From Demetria terragena DSM 11295 (GTDB taxonomy: Bacteria > Actinomycetota > Actinomycetes > Actinomycetales > Dermatophilaceae), in the NCBI RefSeq assembly GCF_000376825.1, contig NZ_AQXW01000004.1, positions 2,108,001 through 2,172,000 on the forward strand: 64,000 bases of DNA, written 5' to 3'. This document shows positions 37,094 through 45,950 of the stretch, in pieces (within the stretch, counting starts at the first letter, position 1; each line of letters opens with the position of its first letter). Position numbers and translations under genes: made by a program. Below the pieces are notes generated by a model, which did no database searches, was not told the DNA's origin, and worked only from the letters and a program-made list of their open reading frames with translations.

Positions 37094-38329
37094 TCAGAGT
37101 CGGTCGAGTGCTCGGGTGGTGGCTGCAGCGAGTTCGGCGACCTCGTCATCGGTCATGACAAATGCTGGCGAATACTGAAGCCCACCGGCTCCTACTGCGC
37201 GGGTGGCGACGCCGTCTTCGCGCAGGAGTGCAACGGCTCGCGGCGCGAGGGACGCATCGCCAAGCTGTACGGCGGCCACGGCACCGGTGCCAGCGCGTAC
37301 CTCCGTGACGGCATCGTGCTCAGCGAGCGGCGTCATAGCCGTCTGTAGTGAGGTCTCCAGCCGCGCCGCTTCGTCCATCAAGCCTTCTCGCTCGATGAGG
37401 TCAAGGTTGGCGAGGGCAACTGCACAACACATCGCGTGTCCGGAGTAGGTGTAGCCGTGGCGGAACCAGACGCCGGCGTCAGGCTGGAAGAACGGCTCCC
37501 ACACCTTGGGCGCGACGAAGACGGCGCCCAAGGGTGCGTACCCCGACGTGAGGCCCTTTGCGCTGGTGACCATGTCGGGCTCGAGACCGAATCTGCTTGA
37601 AGCAAACCAGGATCCGCCGATCCGGCCATAGCCGGTCACGACCTCGTCGGCCACGAACAGGATGTCGTTCTCGGTGCAGATCTTGCGCACCTCGGCCAGA
37701 TAGTCGGCCGGTGGCGGGTATACGCCGCCCGCGCCCATCACCGGCTCGGCGTAGAACGCCGCAATGGAGTCTGCTCCGAGCCGTTCGATGGTCGCGCGGA
37801 GATCTTCAGCATCATCCCAAGCGACGTGGGCAGTGTCCGGAACGAGTTGTCCATAGCCGTCGCTGTTTGGCGGGAGCCCGCCCAATGCCGTTCCGGCGTA
37901 GTGCATTCCGTGGTAGGCCTTGTGCCGGCCGATGATGATGGTACGGCCGGGCTCGCCACGTTCGACCCAGTAGCGGCGGGCGATCTTCGCCGCTGTCTCG
38001 ACCGAATCAGAACCGCCGGACGTTAAGAAGATCTTTGAACCGGGGACTGGTGCGATGCCGGCGAGGCGCTCGGCCAGAGCATTGGTCGTGTCCGAGGTGT
38101 AGTTCCCGAAGGTGCTGTAGTGGGCAATCTTGCGCATTTGGTCCGCTGCCGCGTCGGCCAGTTCAGCGCGCCCGTGCCCGACGTTGGCGAACCAGAGGCC
38201 AGCCGTGGCGTCCAGGTAGGCCCGTCCTGACTCGTCGAAGACGCGGGTGCCCTCGCCTCTGGTGATGACGAATTCACCGCCTGCCTCGATCGCGCCCATG
38301 TCCGAGAAGGGGTGCCAAAGCGCTCCCAT
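37094..38329 (-). CDS. Class III aminotransferase (PLP-dependent)
   Basis: The ATG at 38329, preceded by AAGGA, gives 411 residues starting MGALWHPFSDMGAIEAGGEF; an in-frame ATG 15 bp further upstream is less well placed. PLP-site features are LTSGGSDSVETAAKIARRYW, HKAYHGMHYAGTALGG, VADEVVTGYGRIG and the Schiff-base lysine in TSAKGLTSGYAPLGA. The group includes omega-amino acid:pyruvate and taurine/putrescine aminotransferases. The substrate cannot be fixed; the gene stands with PaaX upstream on the same strand. Confidence 0.9.
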   Translation of the reverse strand: MGALWHPFSDMGAIEAGGEFVITRGEGTRVFDESGRAYLDATAGLWFANVGHGRAELADAAADQMRKIAHYSTFGNYTSDTTNALAERLAGIAPVPGSKIFLTSGGSDSVETAAKIARRYWVERGEPGRTIIIGRHKAYHGMHYAGTALGGLPPNSDGYGQLVPDTAHVAWDDAEDLRATIERLGADSIAAFYAEPVMGAGGVYPPPADYLAEVRKICTENDILFVADEVVTGYGRIGGSWFASSRFGLEPDMVTSAKGLTSGYAPLGAVFVAPKVWEPFFQPDAGVWFRHGYTYSGHAMCCAVALANLDLIEREGLMDEAARLETSLQTAMTPLAEHDAVTEVRAGTGAVAAVQLGDASLAPRAVALLREDGVATRAVGAGGLQYSPAFVMTDDEVAELAAATTRALDRL

Positions 38330-38356
38330 GTGAGGTCCTTCCATCGTCGGGACTTG

Positions 38357-39103
38357 TCAGTCTACGGAGGGCGGTGGACTGCTTGGCGCGGACGCGAGTA
38401 GTTCGCGCCGGTAGTCGGCGTAGGCCCGCCGAATGAGGTCCCCAGGCCAGTGCGGCGGCAGCAGGTCGACCGGAAGGAGGGGGTCGTCGGTGAGATGTCG
38501 GACGACCTTGGCTGCGGCGGCTAGTCGGAGGGCGGGGTTCTGGGTGTGCTGGAGGAGATCAAGGAGTTGGTGACCCTGGCGGGCCCACTCGCTCAGGTCC
38601 CATAGCGAGCTAGCTAGGGCGCGCGGGTCGTCGTCTGGGACGCCGCGGAACAGTGCGACGCCGGTGTGATGGATCGCGGTTGCTCCGTGGTCCAGGTTGT
38701 CTGGCCTGAGCCATACGCCCTCTCGCAGTTCGGCGAAGCGTCGGCTAGTGAGGTCCTTGCGCAGCGCGATCCGTTCGCTTGCTGGGCGTGCCGAAGCAAC
38801 GACGATGATCGTGCGCCACTGGCCGTCCCAGGGGGTTGATGCGACCTCGACACCTTCGTCTTGGCGTCGTTGTCGGGCAGCGAGGCGTTCGCCTAATGCG
38901 TACTGACCGTCAACCCGACGAAGGTCGCCGGCGTTCACGGCTCGGGTGAGCGCGACTCGGAGAGTCGGTGTCGAGATTCCGAACTGCTCTGCGCGGTATG
39001 CCAACTCGGCGGCACTCATGCGCCCGGGGTGTGCACCGAGGAGGAGCGACAAAGCGACCGAGCGAGCGGTGAGGGGTTCCAAAGCGATCGTTGGTGCAGG
39101 CAC
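38357..39103 (-). CDS. PaaX family transcriptional regulator
   Basis: A 248-residue PaaX-type repressor from a GTG start. N-terminal winged helix: ARSVALSLLLGAHPGRMSAAEL followed by FGISTPTLRVALTRAVNAG. Central PaaX domain: DGQWRTIIVVASARPASERIALRKDL and FAELREGVWLRPDNL. C-terminal PaaX_C region ends in GDLIRRAYADYRREL. PaaX proteins sense acyl-CoA esters (phenylacetyl-CoA in the classic case). It is divergent from an AidB-like gene, with an exact dyad at 39144-39164 between them, and upstream of the aminotransferase (27 bp), which may be in its operon. Confidence 0.9.
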   Translation of the reverse strand: MPAPTIALEPLTARSVALSLLLGAHPGRMSAAELAYRAEQFGISTPTLRVALTRAVNAGDLRRVDGQYALGERLAARQRRQDEGVEVASTPWDGQWRTIIVVASARPASERIALRKDLTSRRFAELREGVWLRPDNLDHGATAIHHTGVALFRGVPDDDPRALASSLWDLSEWARQGHQLLDLLQHTQNPALRLAAAAKVVRHLTDDPLLPVDLLPPHWPGDLIRRAYADYRRELLASAPSSPPPSVD

Positions 39104-39143
39104 AGGGGATAGTTTCGTGCATTACAGGTATTGATTCAAGTGA

Positions 39144-39164
39144 CGAAATAGGTGTAATATTTCG
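39144..39164. promoter_or_regulatory. Candidate PaaX operator between PaaX and AidB-like genes
   Basis: An exact dyad CGAAATA-7nt-TATTTCG. The AidB-proximal TAATAT (39156-39161) overlaps it and could be a -10 element with TTGATT at 39131 as a distant -35. This AT-rich dyad stands out from its GC-rich surroundings and is a plausible site for the divergent PaaX repressor. Confidence 0.6.
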
Positions 39165-39199
39165 CACACCACAACTGTGCCCGCCAGCGAGGATTCGTC

Positions 39200-40837
39200 A
39201 TGACAGCCACCCATGAAGTGTTCAATCAGAGCCGCCCGTTGGTTGGCCACGATGCCTCCGACCACCCCGCATTGCGGGAGGGTCTTGAGCGCGAGGGTGC
39301 TGGATGGGCCATTCCCGAGGTCTCCGAACTAGGGGTCTTGGCGGGGTCTGGGCAGGTGCAGGAGTGGGGGCGTCTGGCCGAGCGGGTGCCGCCCAAACTG
39401 AACACCCATGACCGCTTTGGCCATCGGGTGGACGAGGTGCAGTACGTCCCGGCTTATCACCAGCTCATGGAGACTGGCGTGAAGCACGGAGTCCACGCGG
39501 CACCCTGGGCTGATGATCGACCGGGCGCGCACGTCGCACGGGCAGCCAAGGCCATGCTCTGGTGGGGTGTGGAGCCCGGTCCGGTGTGCCCATTGTCGAT
39601 GACCTACTCCGTGGTCCCGGCTCTACGAACGAACCCAGACCTCGCCGCCACCTTCGAGCCGTTGCTGACCAATCGTGTCTACGACTTTGGCCTGCGCGAC
39701 CCCGCTACTAAGCAGGGCCTGATCGCGGGCATGTCGATGACTGAGAAGCAGGGCGGCTCGGACGTACGCGCCAACACCACGTCCGCGATGCCACAGTCAG
39801 ATGGCACCTACACTCTGGTCGGCCACAAGTGGTTCACCAGCGCGCCGATGTCGGACATGTTCCTCACCCTCGCCCAGGCGCCGGGCGGTCTGTCCTGTTT
39901 CCTTGTCCCGCGCGTTTTGCCTGGGGGAGAACGAAACCCGGTCCGGTTCATGAGGTTGAAGGACAAACTGGGCGACCGCTCGAATGCGTCTTCGGAGGTC
40001 GAATACGAGGGCGCGATTGGCTGGATCGTGGGTGAAGAAGGCCGGGGGGTTCGCACCATCATCGAGATGGTCAACCAGACCCGCCTGGACTGTGTCATTG
40101 GTTCCGCGAGTGGAATGCGGACCACCCTCGTGCTGGCAACCCACCACGCCCGGCACCGATCGGCGTTCGGGAAACTGCTCATTGACCAACCCGCAATGCG
40201 CAATGTGCTCGCTGACATCGCGGTGGAGTCTGAGGCCGCGACGGCAGCCATGATGCGCCTCGCAGGAGCCAATGACCGTGCCATCCAGGGTGATTCGCAA
40301 GAGGCTGCGGTGCGACGCATCGCCCTCGCGGCCACGAAGTACTACGTGTGCAAGCGGGGCCCGGTGGCGGCTAATGAAGCATTGGAGTGCCTGGGTGGCA
40401 ACGGTTATGTCGAGGACTTCGACATGGCCCGCTTCTATCGACAGTTACCGCTGCTCTCGATCTGGGAAGGATCAGGCAATGTTGCGGCGCTCGACGTGAT
40501 TCGGGCGATCGGGCGGGAGCCGGCGTCGTTGGAGGCGTTCATTGGGGAAGCCGAGCTGGCGCTCGGTGTCGATGAGCGCTACGACGCAGCCCTGGACCGG
40601 CTGCGCAAGGAACTCACGAGCGCGGATGACATCGAGATGCGCGCCCGCCGGGTCGTGGAGCAGCTCGCCTTGGTATTCCAAGGCTCGCAGCTGCTGCGGC
40701 ATGCGCCGCATGCGGTGGCCGATGCGTTCTGCGCGTCGCGTCTGGATCGAGATTGGGGTGGCGCCTTGGGGACACTGCCCACCGGCCTCGACTTGGACCC
40801 GCTGATCGAGCGCGCAGTGGTCGAGGTGCCCGACTGA
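39200..40837 (+). CDS. AidB-like acyl-CoA dehydrogenase
   Basis: A 545-residue protein close to AidB length. NQSRPLVGHDASDHPALREG at the start, YQLMETGVKHGVHAAPW-like segment (given as HQLMETGVKHGVH), and AGMSMTEKQGGSDVRANTT are AidB hallmarks; NVLADIAVESEAATAAMMRL and NEALECLGGNGYVED follow. E. coli AidB is a flavoprotein induced during alkylation damage that binds DNA; many homologues are ordinary acyl-CoA dehydrogenases. A basic C-terminal DNA-binding domain is not obvious here. Divergent PaaX and a following SDR suggest a catabolic or fatty-acyl role rather than an Ada-controlled one. Confidence 0.88.
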   Translation: MTATHEVFNQSRPLVGHDASDHPALREGLEREGAGWAIPEVSELGVLAGSGQVQEWGRLAERVPPKLNTHDRFGHRVDEVQYVPAYHQLMETGVKHGVHAAPWADDRPGAHVARAAKAMLWWGVEPGPVCPLSMTYSVVPALRTNPDLAATFEPLLTNRVYDFGLRDPATKQGLIAGMSMTEKQGGSDVRANTTSAMPQSDGTYTLVGHKWFTSAPMSDMFLTLAQAPGGLSCFLVPRVLPGGERNPVRFMRLKDKLGDRSNASSEVEYEGAIGWIVGEEGRGVRTIIEMVNQTRLDCVIGSASGMRTTLVLATHHARHRSAFGKLLIDQPAMRNVLADIAVESEAATAAMMRLAGANDRAIQGDSQEAAVRRIALAATKYYVCKRGPVAANEALECLGGNGYVEDFDMARFYRQLPLLSIWEGSGNVAALDVIRAIGREPASLEAFIGEAELALGVDERYDAALDRLRKELTSADDIEMRARRVVEQLALVFQGSQLLRHAPHAVADAFCASRLDRDWGGALGTLPTGLDLDPLIERAVVEVPD

Positions 40838-40871
40838 GTAGCCTCATGGGTGCCCACATCGCCCCATAACT

Positions 40872-40883
40872 TACTAGTTAGTA
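40872..40883. promoter_or_regulatory. TetR-like operator before the SDR gene
   Basis: TACTAGTTAGTA: arms TACTA/TAGTA around GT, 15 bp upstream of the SDR start, within an AT-rich patch. TetR-type repressors of lipid genes often use such sites. No TetR gene is in this window. Confidence 0.45.
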
Positions 40884-40897
40884 GGTAGGCTGTCCCC

Positions 40898-41755
40898 ATG
40901 TCGAAACCCAAGTCATACCAAGGCGCGTACGCCATCGTCACCGGGGGAGCCTCCGGGTTCGGTCAGGCCCTGACGCGTCTCTTGCACGCCGATGGCGCCC
41001 ACGTGATGGTGGTCGATGTTCACGAGCACGCACCCGAAGGTGCCCTGCCGGCCGGGGTGGACTATCGGCAACTGGACGTCCGCGACCAGGTGGGCTGGGA
41101 CGACCTGCGCAACCACGTCGAGGCGACGTGGGGGCGACTCGATTTGCTGGTGAGCAACGCCGGGATTGCGGTCGGTGGGCGCATCGACGTCGCCGAGATT
41201 GAGGAGTGGGACCGCGCGATCCAGATCAACCTCATGGGCGTGGTGCGGGGAGTGCGCACCTTCGTGCCGATGATGAAGCAACACGGCAGCGGCCACCTCG
41301 TGCAGACGGCCTCACTCGCCGGGCTCGTCCACGCGCCCGGTATGGCGACCTACAACACGGTGAAGGCCGGAGTCGTCGCGCTTTCGGAGACGCTGCACTA
41401 CGAGCTCTCCGCGCACGGCGTCGACGTCAGCGTGGTCTGCCCCTCTTTCTTCCGGACGGGTCTCGCTGATTCTCTCGCGGGCAAGGATGTTGACCTGGAG
41501 CATTCGGCCGTCTCACTCATCACGAAGGCCAAGCGGTCAGCCGACCAAGTCGCCGCGAAGGCCTTCTCGGGGATGCAGAAGCGAACCTTCCTGATCCTTC
41601 CTGATGAAGAGGCACAGATCGCGTCGCGGGCGAAGCGTTTTGCCCGCCCGGCGTACGACCGCGCCATGCTGCGCGCCGGTCGCGACATGGGCGCGGGCAA
41701 GTCAGGGACAAGCGCGCTTGACCGGCTTGGGAAGTTGCGAAACCGCCGGCCCTGA
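40898..41755 (+). CDS. SDR family NAD(P)-dependent oxidoreductase
   Basis: A 285-residue classical SDR. Cofactor motif TGGASGFGQALTRLL (TGxxxGxG), LLVSNAGIAVGG (NAG), catalytic Ser in QTASLAG, and YNTVK with the YxxxK pair (Tyr, Lys). After the Rossmann core there is a C-terminal extension with basic residues (KRFARPAYDRAMLRAGRDMG). This pattern is common in mycobacterial-type acyl or alcohol SDRs. It follows the AidB-like gene by 60 bp but has its own candidate operator, so it may be separately controlled. Confidence 0.9.
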   Translation: MSKPKSYQGAYAIVTGGASGFGQALTRLLHADGAHVMVVDVHEHAPEGALPAGVDYRQLDVRDQVGWDDLRNHVEATWGRLDLLVSNAGIAVGGRIDVAEIEEWDRAIQINLMGVVRGVRTFVPMMKQHGSGHLVQTASLAGLVHAPGMATYNTVKAGVVALSETLHYELSAHGVDVSVVCPSFFRTGLADSLAGKDVDLEHSAVSLITKAKRSADQVAAKAFSGMQKRTFLILPDEEAQIASRAKRFARPAYDRAMLRAGRDMGAGKSGTSALDRLGKLRNRRP

Positions 41756-41950
41756 GAGAGTCCTCGCGCCGCCCAGCCGGTGGTGGACGTTGCTCACCCT
41801 GGTGGCAAACGCGTCCCCCAAGTACCTCAGAGGGCGTAGGGAGGGGCCTCCTAGGGCGCAAAGATCGGGCAAGTGCCTCATGCGCGCGGCTACCTCAGCC
41901 GACGAGTGTTCTGGGTGTCAGCGAAACGCCACATCACTAGGAGACTCGCC

Positions 41951-42142
41951 ATGTTGTTGAACTTCTTCCTCCTCACCCTTCTCGTCGTCCTGCCGACCGC
42001 GGCCACCGTTGCGCTCCTGCGCATGGACCGCGATGCGAGCGGCCGCAATGTCAGTCGGCGTGGTGCTGAGTTTGGTACCCCGTTCCGGACACCAGAGTTT
42101 CAGCGAATGGAAAACCCGGTCGGATGGTCGACTATGAGGTGA
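41951..42142 (+). CDS. Small membrane-anchored peptide of unknown function
   Basis: A 63-residue product from the ATG at 41951, with AGGAG 8 bp upstream. The N-terminal 24 residues form one hydrophobic helix (LLNFFLLTLLVVLPTAATVA), followed by a charged cytoplasmic or external tail ending in FQRMENPVGWSTMR. It lies 25 bp before the PheC-like lipoprotein gene and may be co-transcribed. No family recognised. The 195-bp region before it has no other gene; it contains the GC-rich near-palindrome GGAGGGGCCTCC. Confidence 0.55.
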   Translation: MLLNFFLLTLLVVLPTAATVALLRMDRDASGRNVSRRGAEFGTPFRTPEFQRMENPVGWSTMR

Positions 42143-42167
42143 CCACTCGTCACGACCAGGAGGACGT

Positions 42168-43034
42168 ATGCGCCGCGTCGCACCCCTTGTAGCCCTTGCC
42201 CTGTTCCTTACCGGATGCCAGTCCGAGTCGGACTCTTCAGAAACCGGCTCGGCTGGTTCCCGCTCGGGCAGTTCGACGTCGACCTCTGCGGCCGCCAAAC
42301 GGTCGTCCGTCGCGACCTCGACGTTGGATGCAGTCCGCAAGGACAAGAAGCTCACGGTATGCACCACGGGCGACTACCGACCATTCACCTATGTTGATCC
42401 GAAGAGTAAGAAGCGCACCGGAATTGACGTCGACATGGCCAAGAATCTCGCGGCCTCACTCGGCGCAAAGGTCGAGTGGGTGTCAACGTCCTGGAAGGAC
42501 TTGATGCCCGACTTCCTGGCGCGGTGCGATATCGCGATGGGCGGGGTATCGATCTCGACGGATCGAGCGCAGCAGGCATACTTCACCGACCCGGTTCTTA
42601 CCGAGGGCAAGACGCCGATCACGTTGTGCCGCAACGTGTCCAAGTACGACACCATCAAGGAGATCAACAAGCCCGGGGTGCGTTCCATCACCCCGGAAGG
42701 TGGCACCAATGAGGAGTTTGCGCGCGAGCACTATGCCAAGGGCAAGATCATCGTGTGGGGCGATAACAACACCATCTTCGACCAGATCATCGCGGGCAAG
42801 GCCGACGTCATGACGACTGACGCCAGCGAGACGGTCTGGGTCGCGAAGACCCATCCTGAGCTGTGCGCGGTCCACCCGAAGAAGCCGTTCAACTTCAGTC
42901 AAAAGGGCTACCTCCTCCCGCGCGGTGACGATGATTGGCGCGCATACGTCAACACCTGGCTGCGCATCGCGAAGAACGACGGAACCTGGGCCAAAGCGAC
43001 CCAACCCTGGTTCGGACAGACCCAACTCAGGTAG
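42168..43034 (+). CDS. PheC-like (cyclohexadienyl dehydratase) solute-binding-fold lipoprotein
   Basis: A 288-residue SBP_bac_3-fold protein with lipobox LTGC (Cys17). After a Ser/Thr-rich linker, residues 60-285 follow Pseudomonas PheC closely: TGDYRPFTYVDPKS, SLGAKVEWVSTSWKDLMPDF, DIAMGGVSISTDRAQQAYF, GKTPITLC, PEGGTNEEFA, and HPELCAVHPKKPF. The Glu of MTTDASE (Glu221) corresponds by motif to the catalytic Glu of PheC's TDAIE. It may therefore be an arogenate/prephenate dehydratase outside the membrane, or a carboxylic-acid binding protein related to the enzyme's ancestor. No ABC permease is adjacent. Confidence 0.8.
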   Translation: MRRVAPLVALALFLTGCQSESDSSETGSAGSRSGSSTSTSAAAKRSSVATSTLDAVRKDKKLTVCTTGDYRPFTYVDPKSKKRTGIDVDMAKNLAASLGAKVEWVSTSWKDLMPDFLARCDIAMGGVSISTDRAQQAYFTDPVLTEGKTPITLCRNVSKYDTIKEINKPGVRSITPEGGTNEEFAREHYAKGKIIVWGDNNTIFDQIIAGKADVMTTDASETVWVAKTHPELCAVHPKKPFNFSQKGYLLPRGDDDWRAYVNTWLRIAKNDGTWAKATQPWFGQTQLR

Positions 43035-43039
43035 GCACC

Positions 43040-45928
43040 GTGGATACTGACTCCGTGACGCCATCGCCGATCGACCGTTCGCCCCTGGTGGGGCGTGCTG
43101 TCGAGTTGGGAGACCTGGTGGACCGGGCGACCGGCGGCACCGCATCCGCCGTCTTGCTCGGCGGCGATGCCGGGGTCGGTAAAACGCGGCTGCTCACGGA
43201 GCTCATCGCTCGAAGTCGTGAGCAGGGCGTTCGGGTGCTGTCTGGTCACTGCCTCGACCTGGGTGAGTCTGGTTCTCCCTATCTGCCGCTTCGGGAAATG
43301 TTCGACCGGCTCCAGCTTGACGAGCCAGAGACCGCGGCCAGCCTGGCAGAGGCCTTCCCCGGGCTGGGGCCGCTCTATCCCGCGGGTCTGGCCGCCCATC
43401 AGGTCGACCGAGGCGACTTCCTCGAAGCCCTGCATGATGCGCTCACCTACCTAGGCCATGAACGGCCGCTGCTCGTGGTGGTCGAGGACGCGCACTGGGC
43501 GGACCGGTCCAGTCGCGGTCTGTTGACTTTTTTGCTGAGTCGCCGGATTCCTTCGCCCGTCACGATCGTGGTCTCCTATCGGGCCGATGACCTGCACCGG
43601 AAGCACCCACTTCGAAGGGACCTCGCGGAGTGGTCACGGCTGCCTGGCGTGACTCGGGTCGTGCTGCCGCCGCTGGCCGACGCCGACATGCGCGGCTTGG
43701 TCGTCGGCCTGCGACCAGGGCTCGTCGGGGCCGCCACCGAAGACATCGTGGCGCGGGCCGATGGCAACCCCTTCTTTGCTGAGGAGCTTCTGGCCGCCCA
43801 CGACCTGGGCAAAGCCGGTCTGCCTGGGGATCTGGCCGACCTGCTCCTCCTGCGGTTGGACTCTCTGGGGGACGCCGCACGAACCGTGGTTCGGGCGGCG
43901 TCCGTTGCGGCGCGCAGCGTCACCCATGACGGACTGGGCCACATCACTGACCTATCGGTGACCGAGGTCGATGATGGCTTACGAGCCGCCCTCGACGCCA
44001 ACGTCTTGATGCCATCTGGCCAGAACTACGTCTTCCGGCACGCCCTTCTCGGGGAGGCGGTCTACGACGACCTGCTACCTGGGGAGCGCGTACGCCTGCA
44101 TCGCCGCTACGTGGACTCGTTGAGCGACCGCGAATTCCCAGGAGCCGCAGCGTCACTCGCCCATCATGCGCATGCAGCGGGGCTGCGCAAGGTGGCGGCC
44201 GAGGCCGCAGTCAGGGCCGGTGATGAGGCGTTGTTGGCAGCCGGTCCGGCGGATGCTGCAGCGCATTTCCAGGCCGCGCTGAATATCTTCGCCGAAGACG
44301 ACATCGAGCTGGACGGAGGATGTGGCCGGTTCGAGGTGAGCCTGCGGGCCGCGCGCGCGTTCGTCCTGTCCAGTGATCCGCACCGGGCCATTGGACTTCT
44401 GGACGAGGTATCGACTGCCGACCTGAGCGCCGAAGACCACGGCCGACTGGCCGTCAGGATTGCTGAAGCCCATCAGGTCACCGACCTCCCCGATTCACTA
44501 GTGGGCATGCTGCAGGAGGTGATTGCTCGACAGGATGGGGAGACCGAGCTCACGGCGACGCTGCTGTCCAAGCTGGCGAGGGCGCACCTGGACGACGAAG
44601 AATACGACAAGGCCGCCGAGGTCGCCGATGAGGCGGGCCGGGTTGCTCGCGATCTGGATCTGCCGTCGGTGACCGCCGATGCGATGACCACGCTCGGGCG
44701 CCTCGATGGCTTTGCGGGCCATCGAGATCGGTCGTTGAGGCGACTGGATGATGTGATCGAAGCGGCGCGTATCGCGGGCGATGTCGAAGCCGAACTCAGA
44801 GGCAGGCACCAGCGCCATCGGGTGCTGGCCCGTCTTGGCGACCACCTTGGCGCTCGTGAAGCGGGCGTCGAGGCGGTACATCGCGCGGTCGAGCTCAACG
44901 CTGCCAGCACGCCGTTTGCCGTCGATACCCGAACCATGGCAGCGCATTACGCCGTCGTGACGGGCGAGTGGGAAACCGCTGACGCCATGCTTGACCTGAG
45001 TGAGTTGCGCCTTCCAGAAAGTTCATTCACGGCCGTCATGACGGCCGTGGGAATGCAGTTGGCGGCAGCGCGTGGTCAGGACGGTGATGTGTTGGCGCGG
45101 GTTGCCCGAGTCCGCCCGATGTTGACTCGGGAGATGATGGTCGGTGTGCAGGGTGGCTCGGCGGCCGTGGATGTCTTCGGTCGGCAGGGCAAGGTTGAGG
45201 CGATGCTCGACCTCCATGACGAAATCGTGCAGACCATCGGCATGGTGTGGCGGCTCCGCAACTTCGACGCGCGGATTCGACTCAGTGCCATCGTGATTGG
45301 GCACCTTGCAACCTCTCGCATCGGCGGCGCCGCGGAGTTTGCGCGGGTCGAGGAACTGGCTCAGGCCGCGGAGACTGTCGCGGGCACTCGAGGTGACGAG
45401 CGGTGGTTGGGGCTGGAATCGCGCGCCTGGTTGGCCAGGGCCCGCGCCGAGCGAGCCAGACACGATTGGGGTGGCGTCGGTGCTCCCGATTCCGTGACGG
45501 TGGACCTCATGCAGACGGCGGTCGACTGCATGGGTGAGGCAGTTTTTCCCTATGACGAAGCCTGGTCGCGAGTACGCCTCGCGGAGTTGCTACTCGCCCG
45601 CGGTGACCATGCGGATGCGAGGGAACAGGCAAGTCTTGCGCGAGCGATCGGATTGCGATTGGGCGCGTCGCCGATCCTTGACGTGGTCGGTCGACGTGGA
45701 TCTGCCCCGGCAGCGCCGCGCCGCGATGGAAAGGCGGAGCTCACCCCACGCGAACGGGAAGTGTTGGTCTTGGTCGCGCGCGGGAAAACTAACGGGGATA
45801 TCGCCAAGGAATTGTTCATCAGCACCAAGACCGCGAGTGTGCACGTGTCCAACATCCTCGCCAAACTGGGCGTCAGCACCCGCACCGAGGCCGCAACCAT
45901 GGCAACTCGAGAAAGACTGTTGGACTAA
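43040..45928 (+). CDS. LAL-family (MalT-like) AAA ATPase LuxR regulator
   Basis: GTG at 43040 gives 962 residues; the frame opens earlier inside the preceding gene. Residues about 15-300 are an AAA/NACHT-like ATPase: SPLVGRAVELGDLV, Walker A GGDAGVGKTRLL, LLVVVEDAHWADRSS as Walker B. A long helical repeat region (TPR-like) follows. The C-terminus is a LuxR helix-turn-helix: LTPREREVLVLVARGKTNGD, then AKELFISTKTASVHVSNIL. Such large ATP-binding regulators respond to small ligands and act as activators; the target is not known. It is 5 bp after the lipoprotein gene, hence possibly co-transcribed. Confidence 0.92.
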   Translation: MDTDSVTPSPIDRSPLVGRAVELGDLVDRATGGTASAVLLGGDAGVGKTRLLTELIARSREQGVRVLSGHCLDLGESGSPYLPLREMFDRLQLDEPETAASLAEAFPGLGPLYPAGLAAHQVDRGDFLEALHDALTYLGHERPLLVVVEDAHWADRSSRGLLTFLLSRRIPSPVTIVVSYRADDLHRKHPLRRDLAEWSRLPGVTRVVLPPLADADMRGLVVGLRPGLVGAATEDIVARADGNPFFAEELLAAHDLGKAGLPGDLADLLLLRLDSLGDAARTVVRAASVAARSVTHDGLGHITDLSVTEVDDGLRAALDANVLMPSGQNYVFRHALLGEAVYDDLLPGERVRLHRRYVDSLSDREFPGAAASLAHHAHAAGLRKVAAEAAVRAGDEALLAAGPADAAAHFQAALNIFAEDDIELDGGCGRFEVSLRAARAFVLSSDPHRAIGLLDEVSTADLSAEDHGRLAVRIAEAHQVTDLPDSLVGMLQEVIARQDGETELTATLLSKLARAHLDDEEYDKAAEVADEAGRVARDLDLPSVTADAMTTLGRLDGFAGHRDRSLRRLDDVIEAARIAGDVEAELRGRHQRHRVLARLGDHLGAREAGVEAVHRAVELNAASTPFAVDTRTMAAHYAVVTGEWETADAMLDLSELRLPESSFTAVMTAVGMQLAAARGQDGDVLARVARVRPMLTREMMVGVQGGSAAVDVFGRQGKVEAMLDLHDEIVQTIGMVWRLRNFDARIRLSAIVIGHLATSRIGGAAEFARVEELAQAAETVAGTRGDERWLGLESRAWLARARAERARHDWGGVGAPDSVTVDLMQTAVDCMGEAVFPYDEAWSRVRLAELLLARGDHADAREQASLARAIGLRLGASPILDVVGRRGSAPAAPRRDGKAELTPREREVLVLVARGKTNGDIAKELFISTKTASVHVSNILAKLGVSTRTEAATMATRERLLD

Positions 45929-45950
45929 GCAATTCGCTGGTTTGTGCAGG

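Noticed and set aside
41756-41950. Rho-independent terminator at GGAGGGGCCTCC.
   Set aside because: The loop would be two bases and no T-run follows.
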